Below are positions 1-10,639 of a DNA stretch of 64,000 nucleotides, one piece after another. How positions within the stretch are numbered: the stretch's first letter is position 1; every line of letters starts with the position of its first letter. The stretch is taken from assembly GCA_030142905.1 (NCBI GenBank), contig JASJOG010000017.1, positions 1,240,001 to 1,304,000 on the forward strand, read 5' to 3'. The notes beneath the pieces were generated by a model that worked only from the letters and a program-made list of their open reading frames with translations, had not been told where the DNA came from and ran no database searches. The DNA is from Heliopora coerulea. Lineage: Eukaryota > Cnidaria > Anthozoa > Scleralcyonacea > Helioporidae. The position numbers and the translations under genes are program-made.

Positions 1-870
1 TATCGCGGTTGGCACACATTTCGGTCATTGATTCAATGGGCCTTCGGCCAACAACTAGTATGAATAGACAGAAAGAATTTTTATTTATTCGATAATGTAG
101 CGTAAAAGTTACCTTTTAGGTTAGGGTAAATATTAGCCTCCACCAAGGACTTATTTCTGATGAGTTAAATATCAACAGTTCAAGACAAGGCGTCTTCTCG
201 GCCACGTTTAAAACCTGTCATAGAATACTCAAATGATAAATTCGTGACACAGCTTCTGCGCGCTGACTCTGGACCAATCACTTGTTGGTTCGGCGAATTG
301 TAAGCTCCCAAAAGTAATTTAGCCCATGCACGTTTGTAGGTGTTTTGCTCTGAAGACAAGCGGCTTAAGCAGAACACAATATTGCAACAATCAATGACAG
401 CAAAGGAATGAACATCAGCTGCTTTTAATCCACTTCAACCTCCCCCAGAAACAACCGTAATCATTACTCAAGCACGGAATGGTCAAAATACACAAAAATG
501 GCATTTCATCGACTTAAATTTGTTTTCAAAAGTAGATCAAATAATTCCTTTTTTGTAAATACATTGGGCCAAGGTTCACACGCATGTGAGTACTATGTAT
601 CTTAATTCTTATTAATGATATCCCTTTTTAAGGTGCGAGTTCCAAACAGGTGCCATGCAATCACAATCAGACTAACAAGACTGTAATCATGATATAACAA
701 TCAACAGATGTTTCGTCAGTAGGAGCTTGAAGAAAAGCTCCTATTGACGAAAGGAAAACATAATAACTTATTAAACAGACAAACCGAACTTTTCTCAAGG
801 TGTCGCCATGTAACGAAACACCTTGTTAATTAACGTCACAACCTAGGTGAATAAGAATAGTTGAACCGAA
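1..870. other. unassigned AT-rich DNA
   Basis: No coding exon, RNA gene or repeat structure could be supported here. The short open frames lack recognisable domains. Confidence 0.5.
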
Positions 871-875
871 TCTGT

Positions 876-922
876 CAGTTGCCTGATGATCGCGTACCGC
901 GTGAAACTCTGAGTAGCGACAG
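876..922 (+). ncRNA. hammerhead ribozyme-like motif (type I)
   Basis: The core ctgatga is at 883-889 and gaaa at 903-906. Stem II is cgcg/cgcg (91-94 with 98-901) closed by a U-U mismatch. Stem III is act/agt (906-908 with 912-914). Stem I pairs gttgc (878-882) with gcgac (916-920). The predicted cleavage follows A915 in the triplet gta. Short stem III is typical of hammerheads in Penelope-like elements and animal retrozymes, so this is probably the terminal ribozyme of such an element. Activity is not tested. Confidence 0.6.
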
Positions 923-1035
923 CATTTTACTGTAAAATAAATAATATATTACGCTCTACGTATGGTATTGAGCGCTCTTAAACCTTACGTCTTCTGTGTG
1001 GCATTTGTGTTGCACACCCTTCTTGGTATATATGT

Positions 1036-1069
1036 ATAAATATATATTTATATATATATATATATATAT
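1036..1069. repeat. (TA)n microsatellite
   Basis: An almost pure TA run next to the first tRNA-like unit. Confidence 0.85.
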
Positions 1070-1115
1070 ATGATGAAAAGTTTGTTCTCAAGCTTTTATC
1101 TCAGAAAATTTCTGA

Positions 1116-1187
1116 GCTCCCCAACTGGAATCGAACCTGTGTCTCCCGATTGCCGGTACGGTTGTTTTACCACTAGACTATAGGGTC
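1116..1187 (-). repeat. tRNA-like body, array unit 1 (inverted)
   Basis: Reading the minus strand gives A-box-like tagtctagtgg and B-box ggttcgattcc within 72 nt. The unit is in the opposite orientation to units 3-9. Confidence 0.65.
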
Positions 1188-1386
1188 TCAGACGGCAAGC
1201 ATGATGTTAATTAGAGACCTGATTCGTAATATTGATATGCCTCTTTCGTACTTGAAAGCTGAACATACCTGTGATGTGATATTGTGTATTAGTAAATTTC
1301 ATCTTACTAAGTGTAGATGTTCGTAAGCTTGGATATATGTATGATGAAAAGTTGGTTCTCAAGCTTTTATCTCAGAAAATTTCTGA

Positions 1387-1458
1387 GCTGCCCAACAAGA
1401 ATCGAACCCGTGTCTGCCGATTGCCAGTACGGTTGTTTTACCACTAGACTATAGGGTC
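1387..1458 (-). repeat. tRNA-like body, array unit 2 (inverted)
   Basis: Same 72-nt tRNA-like layout as unit 1, exactly 271 bp downstream. Its tail ends at the orientation switch near 1610-1622. Confidence 0.65.
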
Positions 1459-1685
1459 TCAGACGGCAAGCATGATGTTAATTAGAGACCTGGTTCGTAA
1501 TATTGATATGCCTCTTTCGTACTTGAAAGCTGAACATACCTGTGATGTGATATTGTGTATTAGTAAATTTCATCTTACTAAGTGTAGATGTTCGTAAGCT
1601 TGGATATATGTATGATGAAAAGTACGAAAGAGGCATATCAATATTACGAACCAGGTCTCTAATTAACATCATGCTTGCCGTCTGA

Positions 1686-1757
1686 GACCCTATAGTCTAG
1701 TGGTAAAACAACCGTACTGGCAATCGGCAGACACGGGTTCGATTCCCGTTGGGGAGC
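1686..1757 (+). repeat. tRNA-like body, array unit 3
   Basis: First plus-strand unit. It has an A-box-like and an intact B-box element. The T-arm-like stem acggg/cccgt is perfect, but the acceptor-like ends pair poorly. Confidence 0.65.
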
Positions 1758-1956
1758 TCAGAAATTTTCTGAGATAAAAGCTTGAGAACAAACTTTTCAT
1801 CATACATATATCCAAGCTTACGAACATCTACACTTAGTAAGATGAAATTTACTAATACACAATATCGCATCACAGGTATGTTCAGCTTTCAAGTACGAAA
1901 GAGGCATATCAATATTACGAACCAGGTCTCTAATTAACATCATGCTTGCCGTCTGA

Positions 1957-2028
1957 GACCCTATAGTCTAGTGGTAAAACAACCGTACTGGCAATCGGCA
2001 GACACGGGTTCGATTCCTGTTGGGCAGC
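1957..2028 (+). repeat. tRNA-like body, array unit 4
   Basis: Plus-strand unit 271 bp after unit 3. The tail of this unit is the insertion site of the hAT transposon. Confidence 0.65.
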
Positions 2029-2718
2029 TCAGAAATTTTCTGAGATAAAAGCTTGAGAACAAACTTTTCATCATACATATATCCAAGCTTACGAACATCT
2101 ACACTTAATAAGATGAAATTTACTAATACACAATATCACATCACAGGTATGTTCAGCTTTCAAGTACGAAAGAGGCATATCAATATTACGAACCAGGTCT
2201 CTAATTAACACAGTGGCGTAGCTAGCGGTCATGCTTGTCATGCTCAGCATGACTTAAAATTTTTCCAATATGAAAATTTTAAAAACTGCAATTGAAATTT
2301 TATTTTCTTCCAAACGTCTCATCAAATTTACAGAAATCGAGTTTTTCAGCCTGCTTAAGGCCCGCAATGAGGCTAGGTTCAGCTAACCTGAGCGCTGGAA
2401 TAAGTACGAATCGTGGGTCTTACGATTTCCTGCCTTAAGCGTGGAGCAGGAATTCCAGAATAATTTGAGCGCTTTTGATTGGCTAAATAGCACAACACCT
2501 ATGTCGCATTTCCTGCAAAAGTCCTGCAATAATTGCAATGCAGGAGTTCCGGGACGATTTGAACGCATTTTATTGGCTGAATAGCACCACACCCCCGCCG
2601 AATTTCCTGCAAAAGTCCTGCTCATTAGCAATTGTAGGACTTCGAGGACTGAGTAACTCAGAGCTGTTTAGTATTCATAGTTCAGTTAGAAGGCTTTATA
2701 TTTTATCGTCTCATAAAT

Positions 2719-4937
2719 ATGGAGATTGAACCAAGTCACCCAAATCCATCAAGCGAATCGTGTGGAAGCTCTGGCGGCCGGGATTTTGTTCAAGAGCTCT
2801 TAGAAAGACCGTTTTCTGCGCGAGGTGTCGCTGAGCAGAAGGAAATAGCTCGTATGCCACGACCTACACCGAAGCTTTCCCTTCAAACTACAATGGGCAG
2901 GACGGTTAGAAGGTTTCAAGAGTCGTGGTACTCTACGCGGGATTGGTTGTGCGGGAGTAAGAGAAAGAACGGTTTGTTTTGCTGGCCGTGTCTTCTATTT
3001 CGACCGGGTAAGTCTTCTCCTTGGGTATTAACCGGCTACACAGACATGCATAGTTACACGAGCGACTGCAAAAAACACGAGAAAGCTAAATCTCACATGG
3101 AGGCTTATAAATCGTGGAAAGTCTTTGATTCCCAGGAGAGTGTCGATCTTTTGTTTTCAAGGGCAAGGCGAGATGCAGTAGAGAGGTACAATGAAGAGGT
3201 TAGGCAAAACCGGGAAATGTTGAAAAACATTGGAGAAGCTGTCTTGTTTCTAGCCAAGCAAGAGTTGGCATTTAGGGGGCATGATGAGTCAAGTGGCAGT
3301 CTTAATCAAGGAAATTATCGAGAGCTGCTGAAATGTTTTGGCAAACTAGACTCCGTATTTGATCGTCGCCTGCATGGAAGGCTTGAGGAATCAGAGAAAC
3401 CTGATCATGGGGGGGGGGGGGGGGGGTATTTACTGGTGTTTCCCCTGATGTGCAAAATGATTTAATAGGATGTATAGATTCTGTTATTCAGGACCAAATT
3501 GATTTTGAGATAAGGCAATGCCAGTTTCTTAGTATTCAAGTTGATGAAACTACTGATATTTCTAAGAAAGCTCAGCTTAGTGCTATTATTCGGTTGGATA
3601 GAGGGGGCCAAGTTGTTGAAAGATTCCTTAAATTTAGAAATGTTAGTTCTGACAGAAGTGCACGAGCTATTGGTGATATTGTGAAGGGAATTCTTGATAA
3701 GTATGGAGAATCTATTAAGTCCAAACTTGTTATGCAAACTTATGATGGTGCATCTGTAATGAGTGGCCATCTTAATGGGCTACAAGCTATTTTACGACAG
3801 GTTTACCCTTATGCCTTTTTCTTTCACTGTGCTGCTCATCAACTTAATTTAGTTTTGTGTCAATCTGCCCTTAATATCAAAGCTGTTAAGATTTTTTTTG
3901 CTAATGTTTTAGCCTTTTGTACCTTTGGCGGATCTAGTCCTGAAAGAAATGCTAATCTTAAGTCTCATGGTATTGATATCCCTAATCCTGGTGAAACCAG
4001 ATGGTATTATAAATCTCATGCCATTTCTGCTATTTTCAATAACTTTGACTCTTTAGTAGCTGCCCTTACAAAGATTAGTTAAAATCCTCACAATTGGACT
4101 GATGAAACCGTTACTCAAACTGATGGTTTACTCCACTTCCTGGAATCCTTTATTTTCTGTTTTCTTCTGGAACTCTGTTATAAAATTTTACAGCAGTCTT
4201 CTATTCTTTATGATATCCTTCAGAATAGGTCCACTGATTTTTCTTATGGCATAAAAAAGATCCAAAATTTTGTTGATTTTCTTAATAATAATCTTCGTAA
4301 TGATACTGCTTTTAGTGATTGTTATTCAGCAGCTGAAAATAGAGCTGGTACCCCAACCATAAGATCTGAGAGAAATATAAATTACAAGCAACTGTACTGT
4401 GAGGTTATTGATTGTATTGTTGGCATGCTTTGTGAAAGATTTAATGATGCAGAAAGTTTTTTATTCCTTGATTTAGTCAACCCTAAAGTCTTTATACAGT
4501 GGAAGGAAAGTGTCCCTAATGATAAAATTCAACAACTTAAAGATAAATATGGCCCTCTTTTTGACATCCCTAAGCTTGTGAGTCAACTGCTTTTTGTTTA
4601 CCAAGATCATGATTTTGGTAAAGAAAACCTCATGGAGCTTTTAGAATATATTTACCACATTAATATTCAGCAATGTATTCCAGAATGTGTTAAGTTACTT
4701 AAACTCAATGCAGTCATGGCTGTTTCCAGTGCATCAGGTGAAAGATCTTTTTCATGTTTGAAGCAAGTCAAAACTTACTTAAGAAACCCTATGGGGGATG
4801 AACAACTAGGTTCATTGTGCAGAATATCTGTACATAAAAATATTTTGAAGGAACATGAGGATAAGAAGGAGCTGCATAACTGTATCCTTGCAAAGTTTAT
4901 TGAGAAGCCTAGAAGGCTTAATTTTAGGTACATATAG
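2719..4937 (+). pseudogene. hAT transposase (TTF zinc finger, DUF4371, hAT dimerisation), two lesions
   Basis: This is the cut-and-paste transposase of the surrounding element. It starts at ATG 2719. The first segment (to about 3400) holds a TTF-type zinc finger with spaced Cys/His (WLCGSKRKNGLFCWPCLLF). The central segment has DETTDIS and YDGASVMSG and CAAHQLNLVL, marks of the DUF4371/hAT RNase-H-like core. The 3' segment has SSASGERSFSCLKQVKTYLR, the hAT C-terminal dimerisation motif. An 18-G run (3409-3426) throws the frame, after which coding resumes in another frame. A TAA at 4080-4082 then interrupts that frame, which otherwise stays open to 4937. With only two lesions it may be a recently dead copy, or the G-run could be a sequencing error. 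Related to ZMYM-type hAT-derived proteins. Confidence 0.9.
3409..3426. repeat. 18-G homopolymer inside the hAT transposase
   Basis: The coding frame changes across this run. It is a slippage hotspot and the immediate cause of the split transposase frame. Confidence 0.9.
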
Positions 4938-4940
4938 GTT

Positions 4941-6378
4941 TAGCCTTTTTGGAGTGTTTAAATTTTTTTAGTTTGGACTACTGTACAAATGGTTTTTAAA
5001 GAAAAAAAAATACTGGAAATTTGAGTTATGAATTTAATATTTCCAAATAAAATAGATTGTGCCTTACCCGTGCTGTGATTGGTCAATTACTGTGTTTGCA
5101 CAACTTCATGCACTCCAAAAAGCCAAACACAATCATCAGTCCTGGGAAGAGAAATGTTTTACCAAAATTTAAATACAGGATTTGGATCTCACTGGATGGC
5201 TTATTGAATATTTTAAAGGAAAATGATAAAAATAAAATCTCAAGTTTGATGGTGTACCTGCTTATCTAATGCCTATTAAAGCTCAGCAAAATGCTGCAAG
5301 CACTTTTCACAAAGGCAAGCAATTTCAACAAGAGAACTCTTAAATTGGCTTTTGAAATTGTATTGAAAGCTACCTAAATCCTCTCCTCACAACAAGGAGA
5401 GAACAATGTTCAAGTCAACCCACTATTCAAAAAGTCGAATATGATGTTTATGCAAAAGTAAAACAAGTGTCTTGAACAAGAAAGAACGTGAAGACCAGAG
5501 AAATCCAACAAGATCATCTATGAGCAGTACTGCTGCCAAAAGCAGTACATCCTCGAAGCAAACCAAATGCAAATGTTAGTTTTGAAAAATGTTTTCAGGA
5601 TGCTCAATCAGTACAGTTATTATTTCCTTTATATAAAGACGATCACTAACCATAACTTTGTTGTATGAGGTCAAAACATGAGTGGGAGGGGGGTAAAGGG
5701 TTAGAAGAAGACTGGGATGAGATGAAAAACTGAGCAATATAATATCCATGAAATGTCCCATATTGTCTCCCATTTCTAACCAAACTCCTCTTAAGGCTTT
5801 AAGAGGTGTGACGGCGAGAATCTGGCGCCTTAAAACCAGACTGCTCATAATTCTAGGCTTCTTTTTGGAGGCTGTCCATGTCGGAATCATGAATTTAACT
5901 GCAACTGATATTCATGTTTCCTAGGCATGCTGATGAGCCCTGACATTGGGCGAAACAGCTGTATTAAAATTTATGTTAACGGTTTTGTCATCGATTTCAA
6001 CTTGTCCTAAGAAATCATTAAATATGAACAATATAATTAGGCTAAATTAGCCACTTAAGTGACTTAACCACCTTCATGTGTTTGAAAAATTGCAATATTG
6101 AACTACGGATGAATTTATGTGGTTGATGGAATATTCATGTGATCAGAGTATTTAAACTTGCAGCTAATTCTGAAATTATTTTGGCAGTACCTTTTAAAAA
6201 ACTTTTAGTTTCTTTTCAACAAAGTTTTTATATGTTCCATTTATGAGATATTTCACTCTGAAATCGCAGGGAATGGTCATTTTAGGGTTGTAAATTTAAA
6301 AAATTTCCCGGGGGAGCATACCCCCGGACCCCCTAGTTGCTTTTCCACTTCCGAAAAGCAGGACTAAAGTATCTAACC
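4941..6378. other. 3' non-coding part of the hAT element
   Basis: No domain-bearing frame was found. The segment includes a hammerhead-like core at 5930. Near the right end (6303-6335) lies a gggggagcatacccccgg-type sequence that resembles the subterminal sequence of the MITE beginning at 23803. Confidence 0.5.
5921..5965 (+). ncRNA. hammerhead-like core without good stem I
   Basis: ctgatga (5930-5936), a perfect gccc/gggc stem II (5937-5940 with 5948-5951) and gaaac (5952-5956) are followed by the self-complementary acagctgt. This layout is known from Penelope-like element termini. Flanking bases do not form a convincing stem I, so it is probably a relic carried within the hAT element. Confidence 0.45.
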
Positions 6379-6415
6379 CTAGCTACGCCACTGAATTAAC
6401 ATCATGCTTGCCGTC

Positions 6416-6483
6416 TATAGTCTAGTGGTAAAACAACCGTACTGGCAATCGGGAGACATGGGTTCGATTCCTGTTGGGCAGCT
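6416..6483 (+). repeat. tRNA-like body, array unit 5 (8-bp deletion)
   Basis: The gagaccct segment before the A box is missing. The A-box-like and B-box elements are intact. It lies immediately right of the hAT insertion. Confidence 0.6.
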
Positions 6484-6681
6484 CAGAAATTTTCTGAGAT
6501 AAAAGCTTGAGAACAAACTTTTCATCATTCATATATCCAAGCTTACGAACATCTACACTTAGTAAGATGAAATTTACTAATACACAATATCACATCACAG
6601 GTATGTTCAGCTTTCAAGTACGAAAGAGGCATATCAATATTACGAACCAGGTCTCTAATTAACATCATGCTTGCCGTCTGA

Positions 6682-6753
6682 GACCCTATAGTCTAGTGGT
6701 AAAACAACCGTACCGGCAATCGGGAGACACAGGTTCGATTCCAGTTGGGGAGC
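6682..6753 (+). repeat. tRNA-like body, array unit 6
   Basis: A complete 72-nt tRNA-like body, 271 bp after unit 5, with B-box aggttcgattcc. Confidence 0.6.
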
Positions 6754-6943
6754 TCAGAAATTTTCTGAGATAAAAGCTTGAGAACAAACTTTTCATCATA
6801 TATATATCCAAGTTTACGAACATCTACACTTAGTAAGATGAAATTTACTAATACACAATATCACATCACAGGTATGTTCAGCTTTCAAGTACGAAAGAGG
6901 CATATCAATATTACGAACCAGGTCTCTAACATCATGCTTGTCG

Positions 6944-7023
6944 TCTATAGTCTAGTGGTAAAACAACCGTACTGGCAATCGGGAGACACGGGTTCGATTC
7001 CTGTTGGGCAGCTCAGAAATTTT
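6944..7023 (+). repeat. tRNA-like body, array unit 7
   Basis: Lacks the gagaccct segment and 'attaa' of full units, so its period is 259 bp. A and B boxes are intact. Confidence 0.6.
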
Positions 7024-7202
7024 CTGAGATAAAAGCTTGAGAACAAACTTTTCATCATACATATATCCAAGCTTACGAACATCTACACTTAGTAAGATGA
7101 AATTTACTAATACACAATATCACATCACAGGTATGTTCAGCTTTCAAGTACGAAAGAGGCATATCAATATTACGAACCAGGTCTCTAACATCATGCTTGC
7201 CG

Positions 7203-7271
7203 TCTATAGTCTAGTGGTAAAACAACCGTACTGGCAATCGGGAGACACGGGTTCGATTCTTGTTGGGCAGC
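7203..7271 (+). repeat. tRNA-like body, array unit 8
   Basis: Same short form as unit 7, 259 bp downstream, which suggests the two arose by local duplication. Confidence 0.6.
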
Positions 7272-7470
7272 TCAGAAATTTTCTGAGATAAAAGCTTGAG
7301 AACAAACTTTTCATCATACATATATCCAAGCTTGCGAACATCTACACTTAGTAAGATGAAATTTACTAATACACAATATCACATCACAGGTATGTTCAGC
7401 TTTCAAGTACGAAAGAGGCATATCAATATTACGAACCAGGTCTCTAATTAACATCATGCTTGCCGTCTGA

Positions 7471-7542
7471 GACCCTATAGTCTAGTGGTAAAACAACCGT
7501 ACTGGCAATCGGGAGACACGGGTTCGATTCTTGTTGGGCAGC
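7471..7542 (+). repeat. tRNA-like body, array unit 9
   Basis: Full-length form. Its tail runs into (CA)n(TA)n at about 7642, where the array ends. Confidence 0.6.
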
Positions 7543-7641
7543 TCAGAAATTTTCTGAGATAAAAGCTTGAGAACAAACTTTTCATCATACATATATCCAA
7601 GCTTACGAACATCTACACTTAGTAAGGTGAAATTTACTAAT

Positions 7642-7688
<47 letters not shown>
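7642..7688. repeat. (CA)n(TA)n microsatellite
   Basis: A CA run followed by a TA run. The pogo element is inserted in its TA part. Confidence 0.9.
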
Positions 7689-10555
7689 CAGTCGAACCCC
7701 GCTATTTCGAACTCGGTTAATTCGAAGTCCCCGCTATTTCGAACTAAGATCGAATTCCCTTGGATTTACCCTAATGTTTTCAGTCATTTACTATCACCTT
7801 TTTCGAACTCGGTTATTTCGAAGTCCCCGCTATTTCGAACTGATCGTTCTTTCCCTGCACCTTAAATCAACCCCGTTATTTCGAACTTGTCAAAAACAGA
7901 GTACGTACATAAGAGCACAACTGGAAACGTATTGCATTTTATTTGAGCTCGTGTTCCGTAATTGGTGACTTACAATGCTTGACTCACGTGCAGTGTCCCG
8001 CTAAGAAATTCCAGCTGTGTTATTCAATTACAAAACAAAACGCACTGTTAGTGAACTGTTCTTCCGGCTGAAATACTCATGTATGAACTCTGCTGTCTCT
8101 ATTCTGATCATTTGACATTGTAATGTTCTGAATTTTCTTTGGTGATTACAAACGTCCTTTGACATCTGCTTGATGATTCATCTCTAAGCATTTCGCATTA
8201 TTTTACAAATCAGCGTGATAACGTGGGAATCAACGACATCTAACTCTCATCTAGGCTTGAAAGCTGTTTCCGCAGGACCTCAATGAATGTTTTATGCCCT
8301 GTGAAATGTAGAGTGCACGGCACTTGCATGCCTTCTCCATCTCCAAGGTTGACAGGTTTGCCCCTCACGATGACGCTGCATGAACCGTCTTTATCACCCC
8401 TCAAAAAGTAAAATACCGTTTAGGCAAAACGTTCACTTTTTCCTGTCTTTAAATGTCCAACAACGTCTTCACCTGACAACACGCACACTCAATACTTGTT
8501 CACAACGTTTTCTGGCTCTGTTCGGGTCCTTAGTTTCTCGTTGACCACAAGAACCCATTCATTTTGGTAGGCATGATATCCCTTAACGTGCGAGTCGATT
8601 TCGAACGAGGCGAGCGTGCACTGGGGATCCATTGCAGCGCTTAACTGGAGTTCTTTTTGAGCAATGTTCACTGTACTTTGACCCTTTGTCACTACAGTAG
8701 TTTCGTATTACAGTTTGTTTCAGTCACGCAATTACCAATGGATGTGGTATTATTGCTTTGTACCCTGAAAGCATGTCGGAGTCAAAACGTAGAAAATACT
8801 CTTCTAAGACATTACTCGACAAGTACGAGGCTTTGAAGAAGCTTGAGAGTGGAATAGCTAAAAAAAATGTTGCTGCGCAGTACATACCAAATACACTTTC
8901 AACGTGGATAAAGAATAAAGACAAGATCGTGAAAGCATTCGAAGGGGGAGATAGCCACAGTCAACAAAAGCAGCGAGCAGGCAACCATGATGCCTGTACA
9001 AATGGCGCTGTACAAATGGTTTACAAAAGTCAGGGAGGAAGGAGTGCCGATCAGCGGCGGCATACTGAAGGAAAAAGCATCAAAATATGCCAGAGAACTA
9101 GGAATTGAAACTTTTAAGGCGTCCAATGGTTGGTTCGACAGATGGAAGGGTAGACATGGTATTGTGTTTAAGACTGTCTCTGGCGAGGCTAAATCCTGCA
9201 CAGCAGACATGACAGCGTCCTGGGAAGAGACAACTCTGCCAACCATACTAACAAACTACCAGTTGCGCGACATTTTCAATGCAGACGAATTTGGTTTATT
9301 CTACAAGGCTTTGCCAGATAAATCGCTGCATCTGAAATCTGAGAAGTGCATTGGTGGCAAGCACAATAAAGTACGTTTGACTGGTATGGCGGCTGCAAAT
9401 GCTGAAGGCGAAAAGCTTCCAATGTTTGTCATCGGGAAGTCTGTCAAACCCAGATGCTTTACAGGCGTGATAAACTTACCCTGCAGATATCGTGCTCAAA
9501 AAAAGAGCTGGATGGATAGTAGCTTGTTTGAGGAATGGGTTCGAGAACAGGACAGGAAATTTGAGCGTCAAGGAAGAAAGATTGCTCTGATAGTTGACAA
9601 CTGTCCCGCCCACCCGCAAATCTCCAATTTAAAAGCAATCCATCTAGTTTTCTTGCCGCCAAACTCCACCTCCAAGACCCAACCAACGGATCAGGGTGTT
9701 ATACGAGCAAACAAATGCGTATTATAGGCAAGGCTGTGTAAAGAAATTCATTGATGCCGTTGACAACAAAAAGCCCCTACCCAACCTCTCTATTTTAGAT
9801 GCTATGGCCATTCTCACTGAAGCATGGGGTAGAGTTTCAGAGGAGACAATACGCAACTGCTTCAGAAAAGCTGGCATTGGTAACCAAGCACAACAAAGTG
9901 CTTTGAATGACGACGACGATCCCTTCAAGATTCTGTTAGAAGATATCAGTGCCTTACGAGAAAGAAGCCCCAAACTTGTACCAGATGAAGTCGGTGCCGA
10001 AGATGCGGTTGATACAGATAGCGGCGTTTTAACATCTGACATTTTTTCGTTGAGCGATGAAGACATCCTCGTAGAGTTTCGTGAAGAAAACCAGATGGAA
10101 GTGGATGACGGCGATGATGGAAATGAAGATGAACAACAAGAAGAAACTCCCAAGCGACCAACGCCAGGTTATGCAAAATACTGCTTCCATAGGCCTTGAA
10201 GAGTGATGTCCATCAAGCAATCGAGACTCTCTCACGCTACAGTTTGTTTACTGTTGAGGGAGCCGAGATTCGACGGCAAACAAGCCAGTTGTCATTCACG
10301 ATCGACAAAAGTATTAGAAAAAACCAAAAACAACAGAACATTCAAAGATTTTTCAATGCAACAGCATCTGCTGATTTATCCGACATATAATTACTATATT
10401 TTTATTTAATCAGTGTCTTTCTTCATACTGTACTGTATTTTATTAAAAAATGATTCATTGTTACGAATTTTACGCTTCCCCGGTTATTTCGAAACCCCGC
10501 TATTTCGAACTTTTTTCCATTTCTCTTGGGACTTCGAAATAGCGGGGTTCGACTG
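7689..10555 (+). mobile_element. pogo/Tigger-type DNA transposon, 2867 bp
   Basis: The ends are inverted repeats beginning cagtcgaaccccgctatttc (left) and its complement (right, ending gttcgactg at 10555). They are flanked by TA on both sides, the Tc1/mariner/pogo target. Extra subterminal copies of ccccgctatttcgaac and related strings lie at 7724-7742, 7822-7842, 7872-7886 and 10482-10511. These are likely transposase binding sites. The element encodes a frame-shifted CENP-B/DDE_1 transposase. Confidence 0.9.
8773..10390 (+). pseudogene. Tigger/CENP-B-like transposase, frame-shifted
   Basis: The likely start is ATG 8773 (MSESKRRKYSSK). Domains follow in order. A psq-type HTH (LLDKYEALKKLESG to STWIKNKDKIVKAFE) lies at about 8810-8940. 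A CENP-B-type second HTH (ELGIETFKASNGWFDRWKG) lies at about 9090-9150. The DDE_1 catalytic core shows FNADEFGLFYK, IVDNCPAHP and QPTDQGVIRAN, giving three Asp. An acidic C-terminal tail ends at 10390. The coding frame changes near 8980, 9710 and 10195, so no intact protein can be made. The family cuts and pastes at TA sites in the nucleus. Confidence 0.88.
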
Positions 10556-10578
10556 TATATATATATATATATATATAT
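10556..10578. repeat. (TA)n microsatellite
   Basis: Right-flank remainder of the TA tract that received the pogo element. Confidence 0.8.
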
Positions 10579-10639
10579 ACATATATAAGTGGATTTTTTT
10601 GCGTTAAAAATACAAGTAAAAATACTCTCTGAGTTGTAA

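Larger units (their letters stand above)
2211..6393 (+). mobile_element. hAT transposon, 4183 bp, with perfect 15-bp TIRs and 8-bp TSD
   Basis: The left end cagtggcgtagctag (2211-2225) is the exact reverse complement of the right end (6379-6393). The octamer aattaaca flanks both sides (2203-2210 and 6394-6401), the standard hAT target duplication. The element interrupts the tRNA-like array. It carries a DUF4371/TTF-type transposase with only a few lesions and about 1.45 kb of 3' non-coding sequence that includes a hammerhead-like core. The perfect TIRs and TSD imply a fairly recent insertion. Confidence 0.95.
1070..7640. repeat. tandem array of nine tRNA-like units, period 271 bp
   Basis: Each unit holds a tRNA-like body (A-box-like tagtctagtgg, B-box ggttcgattcc), then a ctcagaaattttctgag palindrome and about 180 bp of conserved tail. 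Equivalent points lie 271 bp apart (1696 to 1967; 6421 to 6692; 7210 to 7481) or 259 bp apart (6692 to 6951 to 7210). The first two units are on the minus strand and the other seven on the plus strand, with the orientation switch near 1610-1622. A hAT transposon (2211-6393) splits the array; removing it with one target duplication restores a near-normal 263-bp spacing. Weak acceptor pairing argues against functional tRNA genes. A SINE-like or retrozyme-like tandem element fits better. Confidence 0.8.

Noticed and set aside
1116..7542. Functional tRNA gene cluster
   Set aside because: A and B boxes are good but acceptor and anticodon stems pair poorly and the anticodon loop cannot be placed convincingly.
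6778..7968. Three near-identical open frames of 84 or more codons in a row
   Set aside because: They are read-through of the tRNA-like tandem units; identity reflects the DNA repeat, not a protein family.
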